The notes beneath the pieces were generated by a model that made no database searches, was not told where the DNA came from, and saw only the letters and a program-made list of their open reading frames with translations. This document shows positions 35,329 to 44,304 of a stretch of 64,000 bases of DNA, piece after piece. Both the position numbers and the translations under genes were made by a program. This stretch comes from BOG-1155 sp963717985 (lineage in GTDB: Bacteria > Desulfobacterota > Syntrophorhabdia > Syntrophorhabdales > WCHB1-27): positions 744,001 through 808,000 of the forward strand of contig CAVQYC010000003.1 in assembly GCA_963717985.1 (NCBI GenBank), in the 5' to 3' direction. The number at the start of each line of letters is the position of its first letter. The stretch's first letter is position 1.

Positions 35329-36360
35329 ATGTTTAAGAAGCCAACGCGGGCAAACAAGCGAGGGAGAATAGCATTTATCACAACACCAATGTATCGCAAA
35401 TCTTACCCCGATTCGATTGAGAATTTTATATACAAGAATTTATACTCACTTTGCCATGCATTTGATGTCATTACGACCCGACATACCCACGATTTCATTT
35501 TGAAAACGATCAAGCGGCCCTACGTGGAGTTTCTGCCACGCCACCTTTCGCTAATGCGAGAGGATGCGCGATTCGGGATCAGCGGAAACGACGATCTTGA
35601 TCGTTGGAAGTCCGTTGTTCTGTCCGGCTTACAACCTACGATGGGAAGTTTCCAAGGCATGATCCACGTAGCCTTTGAATTAGTAGAAGGTAGACTGGAT
35701 GCAGTAATTCACTTCACTGACTGGCAGGATAAAAGCGCGAAGCCTGATAGCGCGGTCCTATCACGTGAGGCCAATGTGCATAACGTCCCAATAGCCACGA
35801 ATGTCGAAACCGCCAATGCTTACCTCGAGTCCTGGAACGCGTCGATAGCCAGAACCCACGGGGACTCCATATTTAGGAAGCGCCAAGAGCCGAACCAGCC
35901 ACCTCTAAAAGAAATTGCGAAGGAGGATAAGGTACTTGCAATGGTGGCCCACGATAACATGAAATTGGAACTATGTCGATTTGCTGTAGAGAATGCAACA
36001 TACATTTTCCAAAATTACGACTGTATTCTTGCCACAGGCACAACCGGAAGCTGGTTAAAACGTTTCATGGAAGCTATGGGGCGAGGTCCAGATGAAATTA
36101 AGAAGATCCACTGCTGTAACTCCGGTCCTCTTGGCGGAGATTTGCAGATTGCATACGCAGTTGTAAAAGGGATGTGTCACAGGATCATATTTTTGCAGGA
36201 TCCATCTGTAAGTCATCCTCATGATTCAGACATTCGTTTGTTCGAGCAGGCCACAGTTGCTAAAAATGTCCATGTCGAATTGGCTACCAATGTCGAATCG
36301 GCAAAGTTGTTGATATTCGCCCCCTGGCCATCCAGATCGTCCAAGTCGTCAAGGCGATAA
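35329..36360 (+). CDS. Two-domain methylglyoxal synthase-like protein
   Basis: A 343-residue protein. Residues 200-335 form a full methylglyoxal synthase domain: MVAHDN at 206-211, ATGTTG at 235-240, GPLGGD at 266-271, and HPHDSD at 296-301, so the His and Asp residues used to make methylglyoxal from dihydroxyacetone phosphate are all present. Residues 12-170 look like a second, degenerate copy (RIAFITTPMY, TMGSFQGMIHVAFELVEGRL, HNVPIATNVETANAYL) lacking the active-site residues. Standard enzymes have one domain of about 150 residues. AAGGAGG precedes the ATG. It lies in the accessory island with no metabolic neighbours; its role is unclear. Confidence 0.75.
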   Translation: MFKKPTRANKRGRIAFITTPMYRKSYPDSIENFIYKNLYSLCHAFDVITTRHTHDFILKTIKRPYVEFLPRHLSLMREDARFGISGNDDLDRWKSVVLSGLQPTMGSFQGMIHVAFELVEGRLDAVIHFTDWQDKSAKPDSAVLSREANVHNVPIATNVETANAYLESWNASIARTHGDSIFRKRQEPNQPPLKEIAKEDKVLAMVAHDNMKLELCRFAVENATYIFQNYDCILATGTTGSWLKRFMEAMGRGPDEIKKIHCCNSGPLGGDLQIAYAVVKGMCHRIIFLQDPSVSHPHDSDIRLFEQATVAKNVHVELATNVESAKLLIFAPWPSRSSKSSRR

Positions 36361-36744
36361 TCACGGAAGCCGAGGCACGGGGCTGAAACTTATGCTCATG
36401 CGCCGTCTTCTCCAGCTTTCACCCGCAGTGGTGACCCTTTCCGCTAAGCGTGGAGAAGAGCTTGCGAGGGGGGAAAAGGGTATTCGCCCTTGTAAGGCGC
36501 ATAAAGCAAAAAACGTAAAGGGCGTTCCCTCAATGGTCTTTGCTAAGAATAGGACGTTTCTACTTTGCGTTGGCAGTTCCTGCTTTTCTTGTTGCACTGG
36601 CCGTCTGCACGTGGTAAAACTGAACGAGAACAGGTGTGGCTATGGCGGGCGCCCTTCGCGCTGGGATGAGCATTGACCCGGTGTCTCCGCCTGCGGCAGC
36701 CAAAGACATCTCCTCTTCAGATACCATGGCCGGTCGGGGATACC
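36361..36744. other. Gap before the methyltransferase gene
   Basis: 384 bases with no supportable gene. A 94-codon frame at 36392-36676 starts with ATG but shows no domain and an odd composition; I leave it uncalled. The region is expected to hold the promoter of the defence locus. Confidence 0.35.
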
Positions 36745-37440
36745 ATGTTGGACGGTAGATTTTTCAGAAAAGCAGTCTATAGAACCAAGAATGGTGGCAT
36801 TTTTGAAGGCAAAGCAGAGGAGGTTCTTTCACAGAAGCTTGAGCGTCTTCGGGGGAAAATTAATCTAATCTTTACTTCCCCTCCCTTTCCCCTAAACAGA
36901 AAGAAGAGGTATGGCAACCTCCTCGGCCAAGAATACACAACCTGGTTGTCAAGTTTTGGAAGTCTGTTTAAACAATTACTGACCTCAGATGGCTCATTAG
37001 TTATAGAATTAGGCAATGCTTGGGAACCCGGTAGTCCCGTAATGTCAACGTTAGCCATCAAATCTCTGATTGCTCTTCAAGAGGCAGCTGAGTTTTTTCT
37101 CTGCCAGGAATTCGTTTGTTATAATCCTGCTCGTCTCCCAACGCCTGCTCAATGGGTCAACGTAGAACGAATAAGGGTGAAAGATAGTTACACTCGGCTG
37201 TGGTGGCTTTCAGCCGTTGAACGCCCAAAGGCAGACAACAGACGCGTTCTACAACCTTACAGCCAGGCCATGAAACGCCTACTTGAGACAGGCAAATACA
37301 ATGCCGGCGCGAGACCATCTGAGCATCACATAGGCGCGACATCCTTCCTCAAAGATAACCAAGGAGCCATTCCCCCTAACGTGCTGGAAATCGCCAATAC
37401 CCGCTCTCAGGACGAGTATATCCGATATTGCAAAACTCAT
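36745..37440 (+). pseudogene. DNA methyltransferase, N-terminal part (split by IS200)
   Basis: The first about 232 residues of an N6-adenine or N4-cytosine DNA methyltransferase. Seen: FEGKAEEVL and INLIFTSPPFPLNRKKRYGN with the catalytic SPPF at 45-48, then WLSSFGSLFKQLLTSDGSLVIELGNAW, and DEYIRYCKTH at the break. The frame is interrupted at 37440/37441 by a 645-bp IS200/IS605 element and resumes in the same frame at 38086. ATG 36745 is chosen because the fold starts there; a frame continues upstream to 36673. Precise removal of the element would restore a protein of about 307 residues. Confidence 0.88.
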
Positions 37441-38085
37441 AAATCACTCATCCCCCGGCAGAGCCGGGGGTTTGAAAATATGTGAACCGCTCAAAGCGGT
37501 TAAACACCGTGAGCTACCTAAAGGTAGCCCTACTCGTCGAACATCTTGAGCTGATCGAGCTTCTTATCCTCGTCTTCCTGCTTTCTGATGTAGTCGCGGA
37601 CCGTTTCTTCATCCAACCCTGCCGTTGTCACATAGTAGCCCCTGGCCCAAAAATTCTGGCCGATGAAGTTTTTTCTCCTTCCGCACGTACGGGCGATCCA
37701 TATGGCGCTCTTCCCCTTGATGTAGCCTATAACTTGGGCGACGGCATACTTGGGCGGTATTGATATGAGCATGTGTACGTGATCCTCTACGAGACGCCCT
37801 TCCAATACTTCGCTTTCCTTCTGATTCGCCAGCTCCTTGAGCACCGGCGCTAACTGTTTCCTGAGCTGCCCGTAGAGTGCCCTCTTCCTGTACTTCGGTA
37901 TCCACACCACATGGAACTTGCAATCCCACCTGGTGTGATTTAAACTCTGAAAGTTATTCACTAAGGCCTCCTCCTTGTGTAACTTCGAGCGGTTCACATT
38001 GGAGGAGGTTTTCTTTTATATTCCCGAAAATGTCAAACTTTTGGAGTCCCCCGGCAGAGCCGGGGGTATACCCAGAGGATAATTA
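37441..38085 (-). mobile_element. IS200/IS605-family insertion sequence, copy 1
   Basis: 645 bp, identical as far as I can read to the copy at 52611-53255. Both ends carry the same hairpin CCCCCGGCAGAGCCGGGGG (37452-37470 and 38048-38066), as expected for a transposase that recognises subterminal hairpins in single-stranded DNA. There is no target duplication. The element encodes only tnpA, with no tnpB. Confidence 0.93.
37530..37961 (-). CDS. tnpA: IS200/IS605 family transposase TnpA (copy 1)
   Basis: A 143-residue HUH (Y1) transposase. Seen: TRWDCKFHVVWIPKYRKRALYG, RLVEDHVHMLISIPPKYAVA with the HUH metal site, GYIKGKSA, FWARGYYVTTAG and the helix with the catalytic Tyr, ETVRDYIRKQE. GTG 37961 is preferred because GGAGG lies just upstream; a longer start at 37997 adds 12 residues. 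Such enzymes cut and paste single-stranded DNA during replication. Confidence 0.92.
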   Translation of the reverse strand: MNNFQSLNHTRWDCKFHVVWIPKYRKRALYGQLRKQLAPVLKELANQKESEVLEGRLVEDHVHMLISIPPKYAVAQVIGYIKGKSAIWIARTCGRRKNFIGQNFWARGYYVTTAGLDEETVRDYIRKQEDEDKKLDQLKMFDE

Positions 38086-38313
38086 CCTTTACATCCAGCT
38101 AGGATGCCCGACAGGTTGGCCGAATTCTTTATAAAGTTTCTTACCGAACCAGCCGATATTGTCCTCGACCCTTTTGCAGGCAGTAACACAACGGGGGCTG
38201 TTGCTGAAAGACTCAACCGTAGATGGATATCAATTGAGGCGCAACCGGAATACGTCTCTGGTTCCGTAATAAGGTTCGCCCAAAACAGGCTGCTTAACAA
38301 TGTCCGAAACTGA
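38086..38313 (+). pseudogene. DNA methyltransferase, C-terminal part
   Basis: The rest of the split methyltransferase: PLHPARMPDRLAEFFIKFLT, then ADIVLDPFAGSNTTGAVAER with SAM motif I, and the final RRWISIEAQPEYVSGS. Order of motifs (SPPF first, FAGSNTT last) places it in the beta-class group. Its last 14 bases overlap the start of the helicase gene, which shows that the methyltransferase and helicase were one operon. Confidence 0.88.
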
Positions 38314-39532
38314 AGCCTGGTTTCTTGAGAATCCTCTAAGAACCTGGCAAGAAAAGGCGCTAGCCTCCTGGCTAACCGAGCTTAAGGGAGTTATTGACGT
38401 TGTGACAGGAGCCGGAAAGACGGTGTTTGCGGAAGCATGCATGCTGGAAGTCCGAAAACGCTTCCCCGATATAACTTTCATTATCCTGGTCCCCACCACC
38501 TCTCTGTTAGACCAATGGTACGTCAGCCTTCAGGAAGACTTGCATGTCGCGCAACAAGAAATTGGCTGTTACTCAGCCCAAGAGAAGCCCAGCAAGGCTA
38601 TGAGAGTTAATCTCATGGTGATAAATACGGCAAGGCAAGTAGCTCCCTCTTTGTCTCATGGCTTGAACACTTTTCTTATCGTCGATGAGTGTCACAGGGC
38701 AGGTAGCCCCGTTAACGCTTTAGCGTTGAGGGGTAAGCATCTCGCAACCCTGGGTATTTCTGCCACCCCGGAAAGGCAGTACGATATCGGCTATGAAGAA
38801 CACATTGCGCCGGTCTTGGGCGGTATCATATACAGGTACGATTATGAGCAAGCGTTTCAAGACGGTATTATCTGTCCGTTCGAGCTGAAGAATGTCCACG
38901 TTGATCTTCTTAGTCACGAAAAGAAGGAATACGCCCGAATCACCAAGCGTCTAGCGGTACTTATTAAAGAACTGGAACACGGACAACCGGTCAGACAAGC
39001 TGTCGAGAGATTGCTCCAAAAAAGAGCTCGCTCGGTCGCAAATGCGGCCATGCGAATACCGGTCGCGGCAAAGATAGCTGAGACAAACAGAGGCAAAAGG
39101 ACCATTATTTTTCATGAAAGTATCCGTGCCGCAAACCAAATACACGATATCCTTTCTTCACGCAAACACAGTGTTACCCTCTATCATTCAAAGCTTTCAC
39201 CAGTCTTGCGCAGAGATAATTTGCGCTTGTTCAGGAGAGGTCTGTTCGAGGTATTAGTTACCTGCCGCGCGCTAGACGAAGGCACGAATGTGCCCGAAAC
39301 ATCTCTTTCCATCATCGCAAGCTCTACAGCAAGCACAAGACAAAGAATACAAAGGCTTGGGCGTGTACTCCGACCGGCAGAAGGGAAGAAGTTCGCCACA
39401 ATTTACACCCTCTATGCAACGGAATCAGAGAGGACCAGACTCAAGGCCGAGGAAGAACGCCTTCGCGAAATAGTATCCACTGAATGGCTTAATGCCCACA
39501 GAGACCACTTTAATGCCAAAACTGCTAATTAG
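38300..39532 (+). CDS. SF2 DEAD/DEAH-type helicase of a restriction-like locus
   Basis: A 410-residue superfamily 2 helicase. Seen: RTWQEKALASWL (Q-motif-like), TGAGKT at 36-41, LVPTTSLLDQW, DECH at 129-132, SATPER at 154-159, IIFHESIRAANQIHDIL and the C-terminal QRLGRVLRP. This layout is like the translocase parts of type III-like and other multi-gene restriction systems. It lacks a nuclease domain of its own. It overlaps the methyltransferase gene and is 11 bases before the start of the next (interrupted) gene. Confidence 0.9.
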   Translation: MSETEAWFLENPLRTWQEKALASWLTELKGVIDVVTGAGKTVFAEACMLEVRKRFPDITFIILVPTTSLLDQWYVSLQEDLHVAQQEIGCYSAQEKPSKAMRVNLMVINTARQVAPSLSHGLNTFLIVDECHRAGSPVNALALRGKHLATLGISATPERQYDIGYEEHIAPVLGGIIYRYDYEQAFQDGIICPFELKNVHVDLLSHEKKEYARITKRLAVLIKELEHGQPVRQAVERLLQKRARSVANAAMRIPVAAKIAETNRGKRTIIFHESIRAANQIHDILSSRKHSVTLYHSKLSPVLRRDNLRLFRRGLFEVLVTCRALDEGTNVPETSLSIIASSTASTRQRIQRLGRVLRPAEGKKFATIYTLYATESERTRLKAEEERLREIVSTEWLNAHRDHFNAKTAN

Positions 39533-39629
39533 CGGCAATCTTTATGATCGCATCCCCTCTGTGCCAATATAAGTGAGACACTTCCCACCCAATAGTTTAG
39601 ACTCTGAGGGCGGGAAGGAAAGAACGATC

Positions 39630-39859
39630 ATGGAAGAGAAGAATTCAGTGATGGCACACCCGAAGGTAGTCCCTGATCCGGAGGTGCCGGAGAAGACGGT
39701 ACGCAGGAAATTCACTGCGGCGTATAAGCTCCGTATCCTCAAAGAGGCGGAGAGCTGTACCGAGCCCGGCCAGATCGGAGCCCTTCTGCGCAGGGAAGGT
39801 CTCTACTCGTCGAGCCTCACCTCGTGGCGGCGTCAGGTTGCCCAAGGCCTCGTTCCTAA
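39630..39859 (+). pseudogene. IS3 OrfA (2), 5' part, split by IS1634-type element
   Basis: First half of a helix-turn-helix OrfA (VRRKFTAAYKLRILKEAE, LLRREGLYSSSLTSWRRQVA). It resumes at 41755 with KKRGPAAQKADPHVRRITEL and ends at 41923, overlapping orfB. Deleting 39860-41754 rejoins GLVPKKRGP in frame. The 3' part continues as a coiled coil (ENEKLAHKLKQAELIIDVQK). Confidence 0.85.
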
Positions 39860-41749
39860 CTCATCTTCTACACCAACAAATTTATTCTTCTGCAAAATTA
39901 ACGACTTATAGAGACAGAAAGAGGGCGTGGCACTACAAAAGAGGTTGGGGTTACGGGATCATGCCTCATCTGACTCTGTCCTGTTTATCAGTTTCACTGT
40001 AGAGGGGACGGCGACGCCCGCTGCCTGGAACACCTTGCCCGTGTCACCCCTGAGTTCCGTTCTGATGATCACGTTTTTCCCGACAGCCGACACTTCTATT
40101 TCCTTGAGATGATCGAGATCACGGATCAGCCTGTCCCATTCGAGCTTCCAGCCTTTCTTCGCAAGCCTGGTCTTGAGCTCTTTCATGAGGATAAGCGCCA
40201 GGAAGCTGCAAAAGACATGACCTCTTATCGTCTCGGTCCTCTTGTGGAAGATGGGCCGTGTGTTGAGCACGGATTTCATCGTCCTGAACGCCTGCTCCAC
40301 CATCCAGAGGTTTTTGTACTGTCTTGCCACGTGCTCCGGTTTAAGGGACGTGTTCGTGGCGAGCACCCACTTGCCGTCGTAGCGCGCCTCATCGGCAATC
40401 TTGTCGTTGTCGATCGTCACTGCATTCCTCTCCATCCTGACGTACTTCCTATAGCCTTTATTCCCGATGAGGCCTTTCGTCCCCTTCGTCAGGCGCTCTT
40501 CGAGCGCCGCGACTATGGCCTGCCTATCATGAGCATCTTTCTTCGCCTGGTCTTCATTGACGCAGACGATATAACGCTTGCCTCCGTGCAGGACTTCCTT
40601 TACCTTCAGGTTCTCTTCCACCTCATGATAGCGTCCGGCTCTGGAGAGAACATCTGTTCCTATCTCCTTTTGGCTTCTCATCCTGACGCCCAGGATATAG
40701 TCGATGTGGTTTCTTTCGAGTTCGGCGATTGTTTCCCTGCTTATCATCCCCCTGTCGGCGACTATGCATATCCTGCCTATGCCGAAGCGCTTTTGCAGTC
40801 GTGTGACGACGGGGAGAAGGGTCTTTACGTCGGCCGTGTTGCCGGGCCACATCTCGGAGCAGAGGGGAGTGCCTGATCGGTCCAAGACGACGCCGACCAC
40901 CATCTGCAACAGATCAGGCCGGCTGTCCTTCGAGTTACCATACTCCCCCAAGTAATCCCCCTCGCCCTCGAAGTAGATGCTCGTCGTATCGAAGAAGGCA
41001 AGGGTGAGGTCGGCAAAGAGATCCTTTCTTTTCTCGAAGAGCTTCTCCTCCACGATGTCCTTCACACAGCGGGGCGAGAAGGGCGTAGCGTCTGTTTGAT
41101 CCGGAAGAGGTTCACCGAGCCATGCCATCGCCCGGTAGAGATGGTGAAGAGCGATATCTTCTGTCCCTTCTATCCGGTAGTCCTTCTGCCATTCGTCGCA
41201 GGAGCGGTCGGAACCGGTTTCTGTGAGACGGTGGAGCACTGTAAGAAAAAGGGCTCTTTCGAGGGGAAACTGGAACTGGCGGCGGGCAAGAAGATCATCG
41301 AGAACTTCCCGTATGCCGAGTTCGTTCCAGAGACGACCGAAGATAAGCAGTATGCCTATCTTCGTATCTTTCGCCGGAGATGCCTCCCCCTTCTCATAGG
41401 CATCCAGAAGGGCGAGTCTTTCAGAGAACCGGGCGCCCGAACGGAGGAGGCTGTCAATGGCACCGCTTTCTTTAAGGAGATCGGTCCGGCCGATGGTTCC
41501 GATGACCTCCTGTTTCACCTTTCCTTCATCCCTTCGATTGCGGACGATCTGGAGATACTCCCGGGGTCCCGACTTCTTGGTTCTGAAGAACATATCACCA
41601 CTATACTAAATACTATTATCCTACCTGTCAAGCAAATAGTGGTAATAACGTGGCACTACGGAAAGGGCCGTTTTTCAGATTATTGCCCGAAAACCCGCAT
41701 AAATACGTGGGTCGATTGGCAAAAATGGGGGAAAACTGTAGAAGATGAG
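39860..41749 (-). mobile_element. IS1634-type element nested in the IS3 element
   Basis: 1,890 bp with a perfect 13-bp terminal inverted repeat, CTCATCTTCTACA at 39860 and TGTAGAAGATGAG ending 41749. It is flanked by the 5-bp duplication CCTAA (39855-39859 and 41750-41754). One transposase gene on the minus strand fills it. This nested insertion is younger than the IS3 element around it. Confidence 0.9.
39959..41593 (-). CDS. IS1634 family (IS4-type) transposase
   Basis: A 544-residue DDE transposase. Seen: YLQIVRNRRDEGKVKQEVIGTIGR at the N-terminus, LAFFDTTSIYFEG with the first catalytic Asp, RICIVADRGMISRETI with the second, and YKNLWMVEQAFRTMKSVLNTRPIFH with the Y-(2)-R-(3)-E-(6)-K-like signature. 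The reading frame is intact and length is normal. It is convergent to the IS3 genes around it. Confidence 0.9.
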   Translation of the reverse strand: MFFRTKKSGPREYLQIVRNRRDEGKVKQEVIGTIGRTDLLKESGAIDSLLRSGARFSERLALLDAYEKGEASPAKDTKIGILLIFGRLWNELGIREVLDDLLARRQFQFPLERALFLTVLHRLTETGSDRSCDEWQKDYRIEGTEDIALHHLYRAMAWLGEPLPDQTDATPFSPRCVKDIVEEKLFEKRKDLFADLTLAFFDTTSIYFEGEGDYLGEYGNSKDSRPDLLQMVVGVVLDRSGTPLCSEMWPGNTADVKTLLPVVTRLQKRFGIGRICIVADRGMISRETIAELERNHIDYILGVRMRSQKEIGTDVLSRAGRYHEVEENLKVKEVLHGGKRYIVCVNEDQAKKDAHDRQAIVAALEERLTKGTKGLIGNKGYRKYVRMERNAVTIDNDKIADEARYDGKWVLATNTSLKPEHVARQYKNLWMVEQAFRTMKSVLNTRPIFHKRTETIRGHVFCSFLALILMKELKTRLAKKGWKLEWDRLIRDLDHLKEIEVSAVGKNVIIRTELRGDTGKVFQAAGVAVPSTVKLINRTESDEA

Positions 41750-41754
41750 CCTAA

Positions 41755-41923
41755 GAAGAGAGGACCTGCTGCGCAAAAGGCGGATCCCCACGTGCGCCGT
41801 ATTACCGAACTGGAAAAGGAAAATGAAAAACTCGCGCATAAGCTCAAACAGGCGGAGCTGATTATCGATGTCCAAAAAAAAGTGGCCGAACTGCTCAAGG
41901 GGTCCAGCGAGGAGAAGTCATGA
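41755..41923 (+). pseudogene. IS3 OrfA (2), 3' part
   Basis: Continuation of the OrfA begun at 39630. It encodes the coiled-coil half (KKRGPAAQKADPHVRRITEL, then VAELLKGSSEEKS) and ends with an ATGA overlap into orfB. Confidence 0.82.
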
Positions 41924-42918
41924 ACATCACCGCGTCGCTTGCCTGTGAAGTGGGTATCCGGCCGGCCTGCAACGCCCTCGACGTATCCCGTGCGGGCTTT
42001 TACCGGTGGCGGCATCCAAGAGAGAAAGAGCCCTCACGCCGTCTTCCTCCGCTATCCCTCTCCTTCGAGGAACGGAACGAGGTGCTCGATATCCTTCACG
42101 CGGGTCGTTTCATCGACAAGGCGCCCAGGGAAATCTACGCGGCCCTTCTCGATGAGAAGAGCTATCTCTGTTCGGTGCGCACCATGTACCGGATCCTTGA
42201 AAAAGAGGGTGAGCTGAAAGAAAGGAGAAGGCAGGTATCCCGTCCCCGGTATGCAAAGCCGGAGATTCTTGCAAGAGCGCCCAACGAAGCGTGGAGCTGG
42301 GACATCACGAAGCTCAAGGGGCCGGTAAAGTGGACCTACTTTTATCTCTACGTGATCCTCGACATCTACAGCCGTTATGTCGTGGGGTGGATGGTGGCCC
42401 ACAGGGAACTTGCCGCCCTTGCCCGTAAATTGATTGCGGAGACCTGCGCCAAGCAAACGATCCAACCGGATCAACTCCTGATCCATGCGGACAGGGGGTC
42501 GAGCATGACGTCAAAACCAGTTGCTTTGCTCATGGCCGATCTTGGCGTCACCAGGAGCCATTCGAGACCCTCCGTCAGTAACGACAACCCCTATTCTGAA
42601 TCTCAGTTCAAGACCATGAAGTACCGCCCGGAGTTCCCAGAGAGGTTCGGTTCCATCGAGGATGCCAGGGCTTTTTGCCAGACATTCTTTCCCTGGTACA
42701 ATGCCGGGCACTACCATTCGGGGTTGGGTCTTCTCACCCCTGCGGATGTCCATCATGGGAGGGCGTCAGGGATCATTGAAGATCGCAAGGACGTGCTGCG
42801 GGCTGCCTATGAAAAACATCCGGAACGGTTCAAGGGGAGGATACCGAAACCGGCGTCACTGCCTGATGCCGTCTGGATTAACAAGCCGTCGCTTACGAGC
42901 GATGGTGAGGTACACTAA
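41920..42918 (+). CDS. IS3 family transposase OrfB (2)
   Basis: A 332-residue integrase-core protein: CNALDVSRAGFYRWRHPRE, then ARAPNEAWSWDITKLKGPVK with the first Asp, LLIHADRGSSMTSKPVALLM with the second Asp, and SVSNDNPYSESQFKTMKYRPEF with the catalytic Glu. The ORF is complete, but the split of orfA should prevent normal OrfAB production. Confidence 0.9.
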   Translation: MNITASLACEVGIRPACNALDVSRAGFYRWRHPREKEPSRRLPPLSLSFEERNEVLDILHAGRFIDKAPREIYAALLDEKSYLCSVRTMYRILEKEGELKERRRQVSRPRYAKPEILARAPNEAWSWDITKLKGPVKWTYFYLYVILDIYSRYVVGWMVAHRELAALARKLIAETCAKQTIQPDQLLIHADRGSSMTSKPVALLMADLGVTRSHSRPSVSNDNPYSESQFKTMKYRPEFPERFGSIEDARAFCQTFFPWYNAGHYHSGLGLLTPADVHHGRASGIIEDRKDVLRAAYEKHPERFKGRIPKPASLPDAVWINKPSLTSDGEVH

Positions 42919-42945
42919 ATATTTGCTGGAAGTGTCTCATTTTCA

Positions 42946-43701
42946 TTGACACGTTCCGTCTCACCTAAAAGCTTTTACGAAATCGAATACGAGAGGCTTT
43001 TCCGCCAGGCCTCGCCTATCCTATTTCCACAATATGTTGTCGCTCCTTTTAAGACCTCCGTCTCTTCAGAGGAGGGTACAGCCAAGCCGGACCTCGCCCT
43101 TATCGAAAAGAAATACCGGGAATGGTGGGTGATCGAGGTGGAATTGGATCATCACTCTCTCCATACCCACGTTCTACCACAGGTCAGACTTCTCGCCAGA
43201 GCCACGTATGGCTCCAAGGAAGCCGAAATGCTGTACCAAGCCGAGCCTGCTCTCGACCTACAGCAACTGAAAGAGATGATGAAAGGCAAGCAGCCTAGGG
43301 TAATGGTGGTCTTAAACCGCTTCGATGATAAATGGACCCAGGAGCTTTCACGATACGATGCGATCCTTGCCGTTTTTGAAGTATTTATTTCGCAACGTAA
43401 CGAGTTCGCCTATCGGCTGAATGGTGAAGTACCCGAACCAATAGGAGAAGCCATTTCACAATGCACCTTTGACCCGTTAATACCACGTTTTTTACTTGTC
43501 GAATCTCCAGCAAGCTTAACTGTTGGACCAAACGAGAAGGTTGAGATTTACCACGAAGGAGAAAGAAGTCTTTGGCAACGTATCGATTCGGTAGATAGAG
43601 TATGGCTTTCACCTCTCGGCCCCAACCCACTGGACAGAAAGAGAAAATACTGTCTGTCTCTTCAGGAGGATAACTCTTTGACGCTGAAGCCTATCAAATA
43701 A
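42946..43701 (+). CDS. PD-(D/E)xK-like protein of the defence locus (5' end displaced by IS3)
   Basis: About 250 residues, not a family I can name. Residues 48-66 read KPDLALIEKKYREWWVIEVE, a beta-hairpin with D49 and E64/E66 that resembles the PD-(D/E)xK nuclease core, although Lys is replaced (EVE). The native start is likely ATG 39544, before the IS3 element: M-I-A-S-P-L then R-S-V-S-P-K in frame. The current frame from TTG 42946 begins inside the IS3 end. It ends 15 bases before the GHKL ATPase start. A nuclease or DNA-binding role is inferred. Confidence 0.6.
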   Translation: MTRSVSPKSFYEIEYERLFRQASPILFPQYVVAPFKTSVSSEEGTAKPDLALIEKKYREWWVIEVELDHHSLHTHVLPQVRLLARATYGSKEAEMLYQAEPALDLQQLKEMMKGKQPRVMVVLNRFDDKWTQELSRYDAILAVFEVFISQRNEFAYRLNGEVPEPIGEAISQCTFDPLIPRFLLVESPASLTVGPNEKVEIYHEGERSLWQRIDSVDRVWLSPLGPNPLDRKRKYCLSLQEDNSLTLKPIK

Positions 43702-43716
43702 CACTTGGAGGACGAA

Positions 43717-44304
43717 ATGCGGATTGATTTGAAAGTCGGTCTGGACGTTATTAACTCCTATAAGCGCCTGGCGTACACTCCTTGGCATGCAATCGCCGAA
43801 TTCATTGACAATTCTACTCAGTCCTACTTTGATAGCAAGTTGGTATTGGATCAGGCTTATAAAGCCGAGCAGGGTGGTTTGCTTGTTTCTGTAGTTTATA
43901 GCAAAGAAGATGACATTTTGCGAATTGTGGATAACTCAATAGGAATGTCCTTCGAAGAATTGCAAGACGCGCTGACAGTTGCTTTACCTCCAAAAAATAC
44001 CTCCGGCCGTTCAAAGTACGGCATGGGCCTTAAAACAGCGGCATGCTGGTTAGGCAACCTATGGACAGTGAGAACTAAGAAATTAGGGGAAACCGTCGAG
44101 CATTCAGTCACGGTTGATGTGCCAAAAATTGCGAGAGGAGATAGCGACCTGTCTTATGGGGCAATCGATGGTAAGGACGAGAATCTCCACTACACCATAG
44201 TCGAGATTCATAAACATAACCGAACTTTTGCAGCTAGGACTTTGGGTAAAATCAAAGAATACCTTCGCTCCATGTACCGCATGGATTTTCGTAACAAGGT
44301 CCTA
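43717..44304 (+). pseudogene. GHKL (MORC/MutL-like) ATPase, N-terminal part
   Basis: First 196 residues of a GHKL ATPase: AEFIDNSTQ at 27-35 (N box with catalytic Glu28), VDNSIGM at 71-77 (G1 box) and YGMGLKTAA at 101-109 (G2 box). ATG 43717 is chosen because GGAGG is five bases upstream. The frame is broken at CTA (44302-44304) by an IS630 insertion at the TA dinucleotide. Joined to 45443 the protein reads NKVL-ALKWQG without a shift. Such ATPases occur with helicases and methyltransferases in bacterial restriction-like operons. Confidence 0.85.

Larger units (their letters stand above)
39562..42951 (+). mobile_element. IS3-family insertion sequence (2), itself interrupted
   Basis: Inverted ends TGCCAATATAAGTGAGACAC (left) and TGTCAATGAAAATGAGACAC (inward from 42951), both continuing CTTCC. 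Without its 1,890-bp IS1634-type passenger it is about 1,495 bp with orfA and orfB. The outer junctions, 39561 and 42952, join ATG ATC GCA TCC CCT CTG to CGT TCC in one frame, so the element entered just after the start of the nuclease-like gene. No clear target duplication. Confidence 0.82.

Noticed and set aside
36392..36676. 94-codon frame before the methyltransferase
   Set aside because: It has no domain, unusual composition and no ribosome-binding site.
37452..38066. Paired CCCCCGGCAGAGCCGGGGG palindromes as rho-independent terminators
   Set aside because: Identical hairpins at both ends of both copies are the recognition hairpins of the IS200 transposase.
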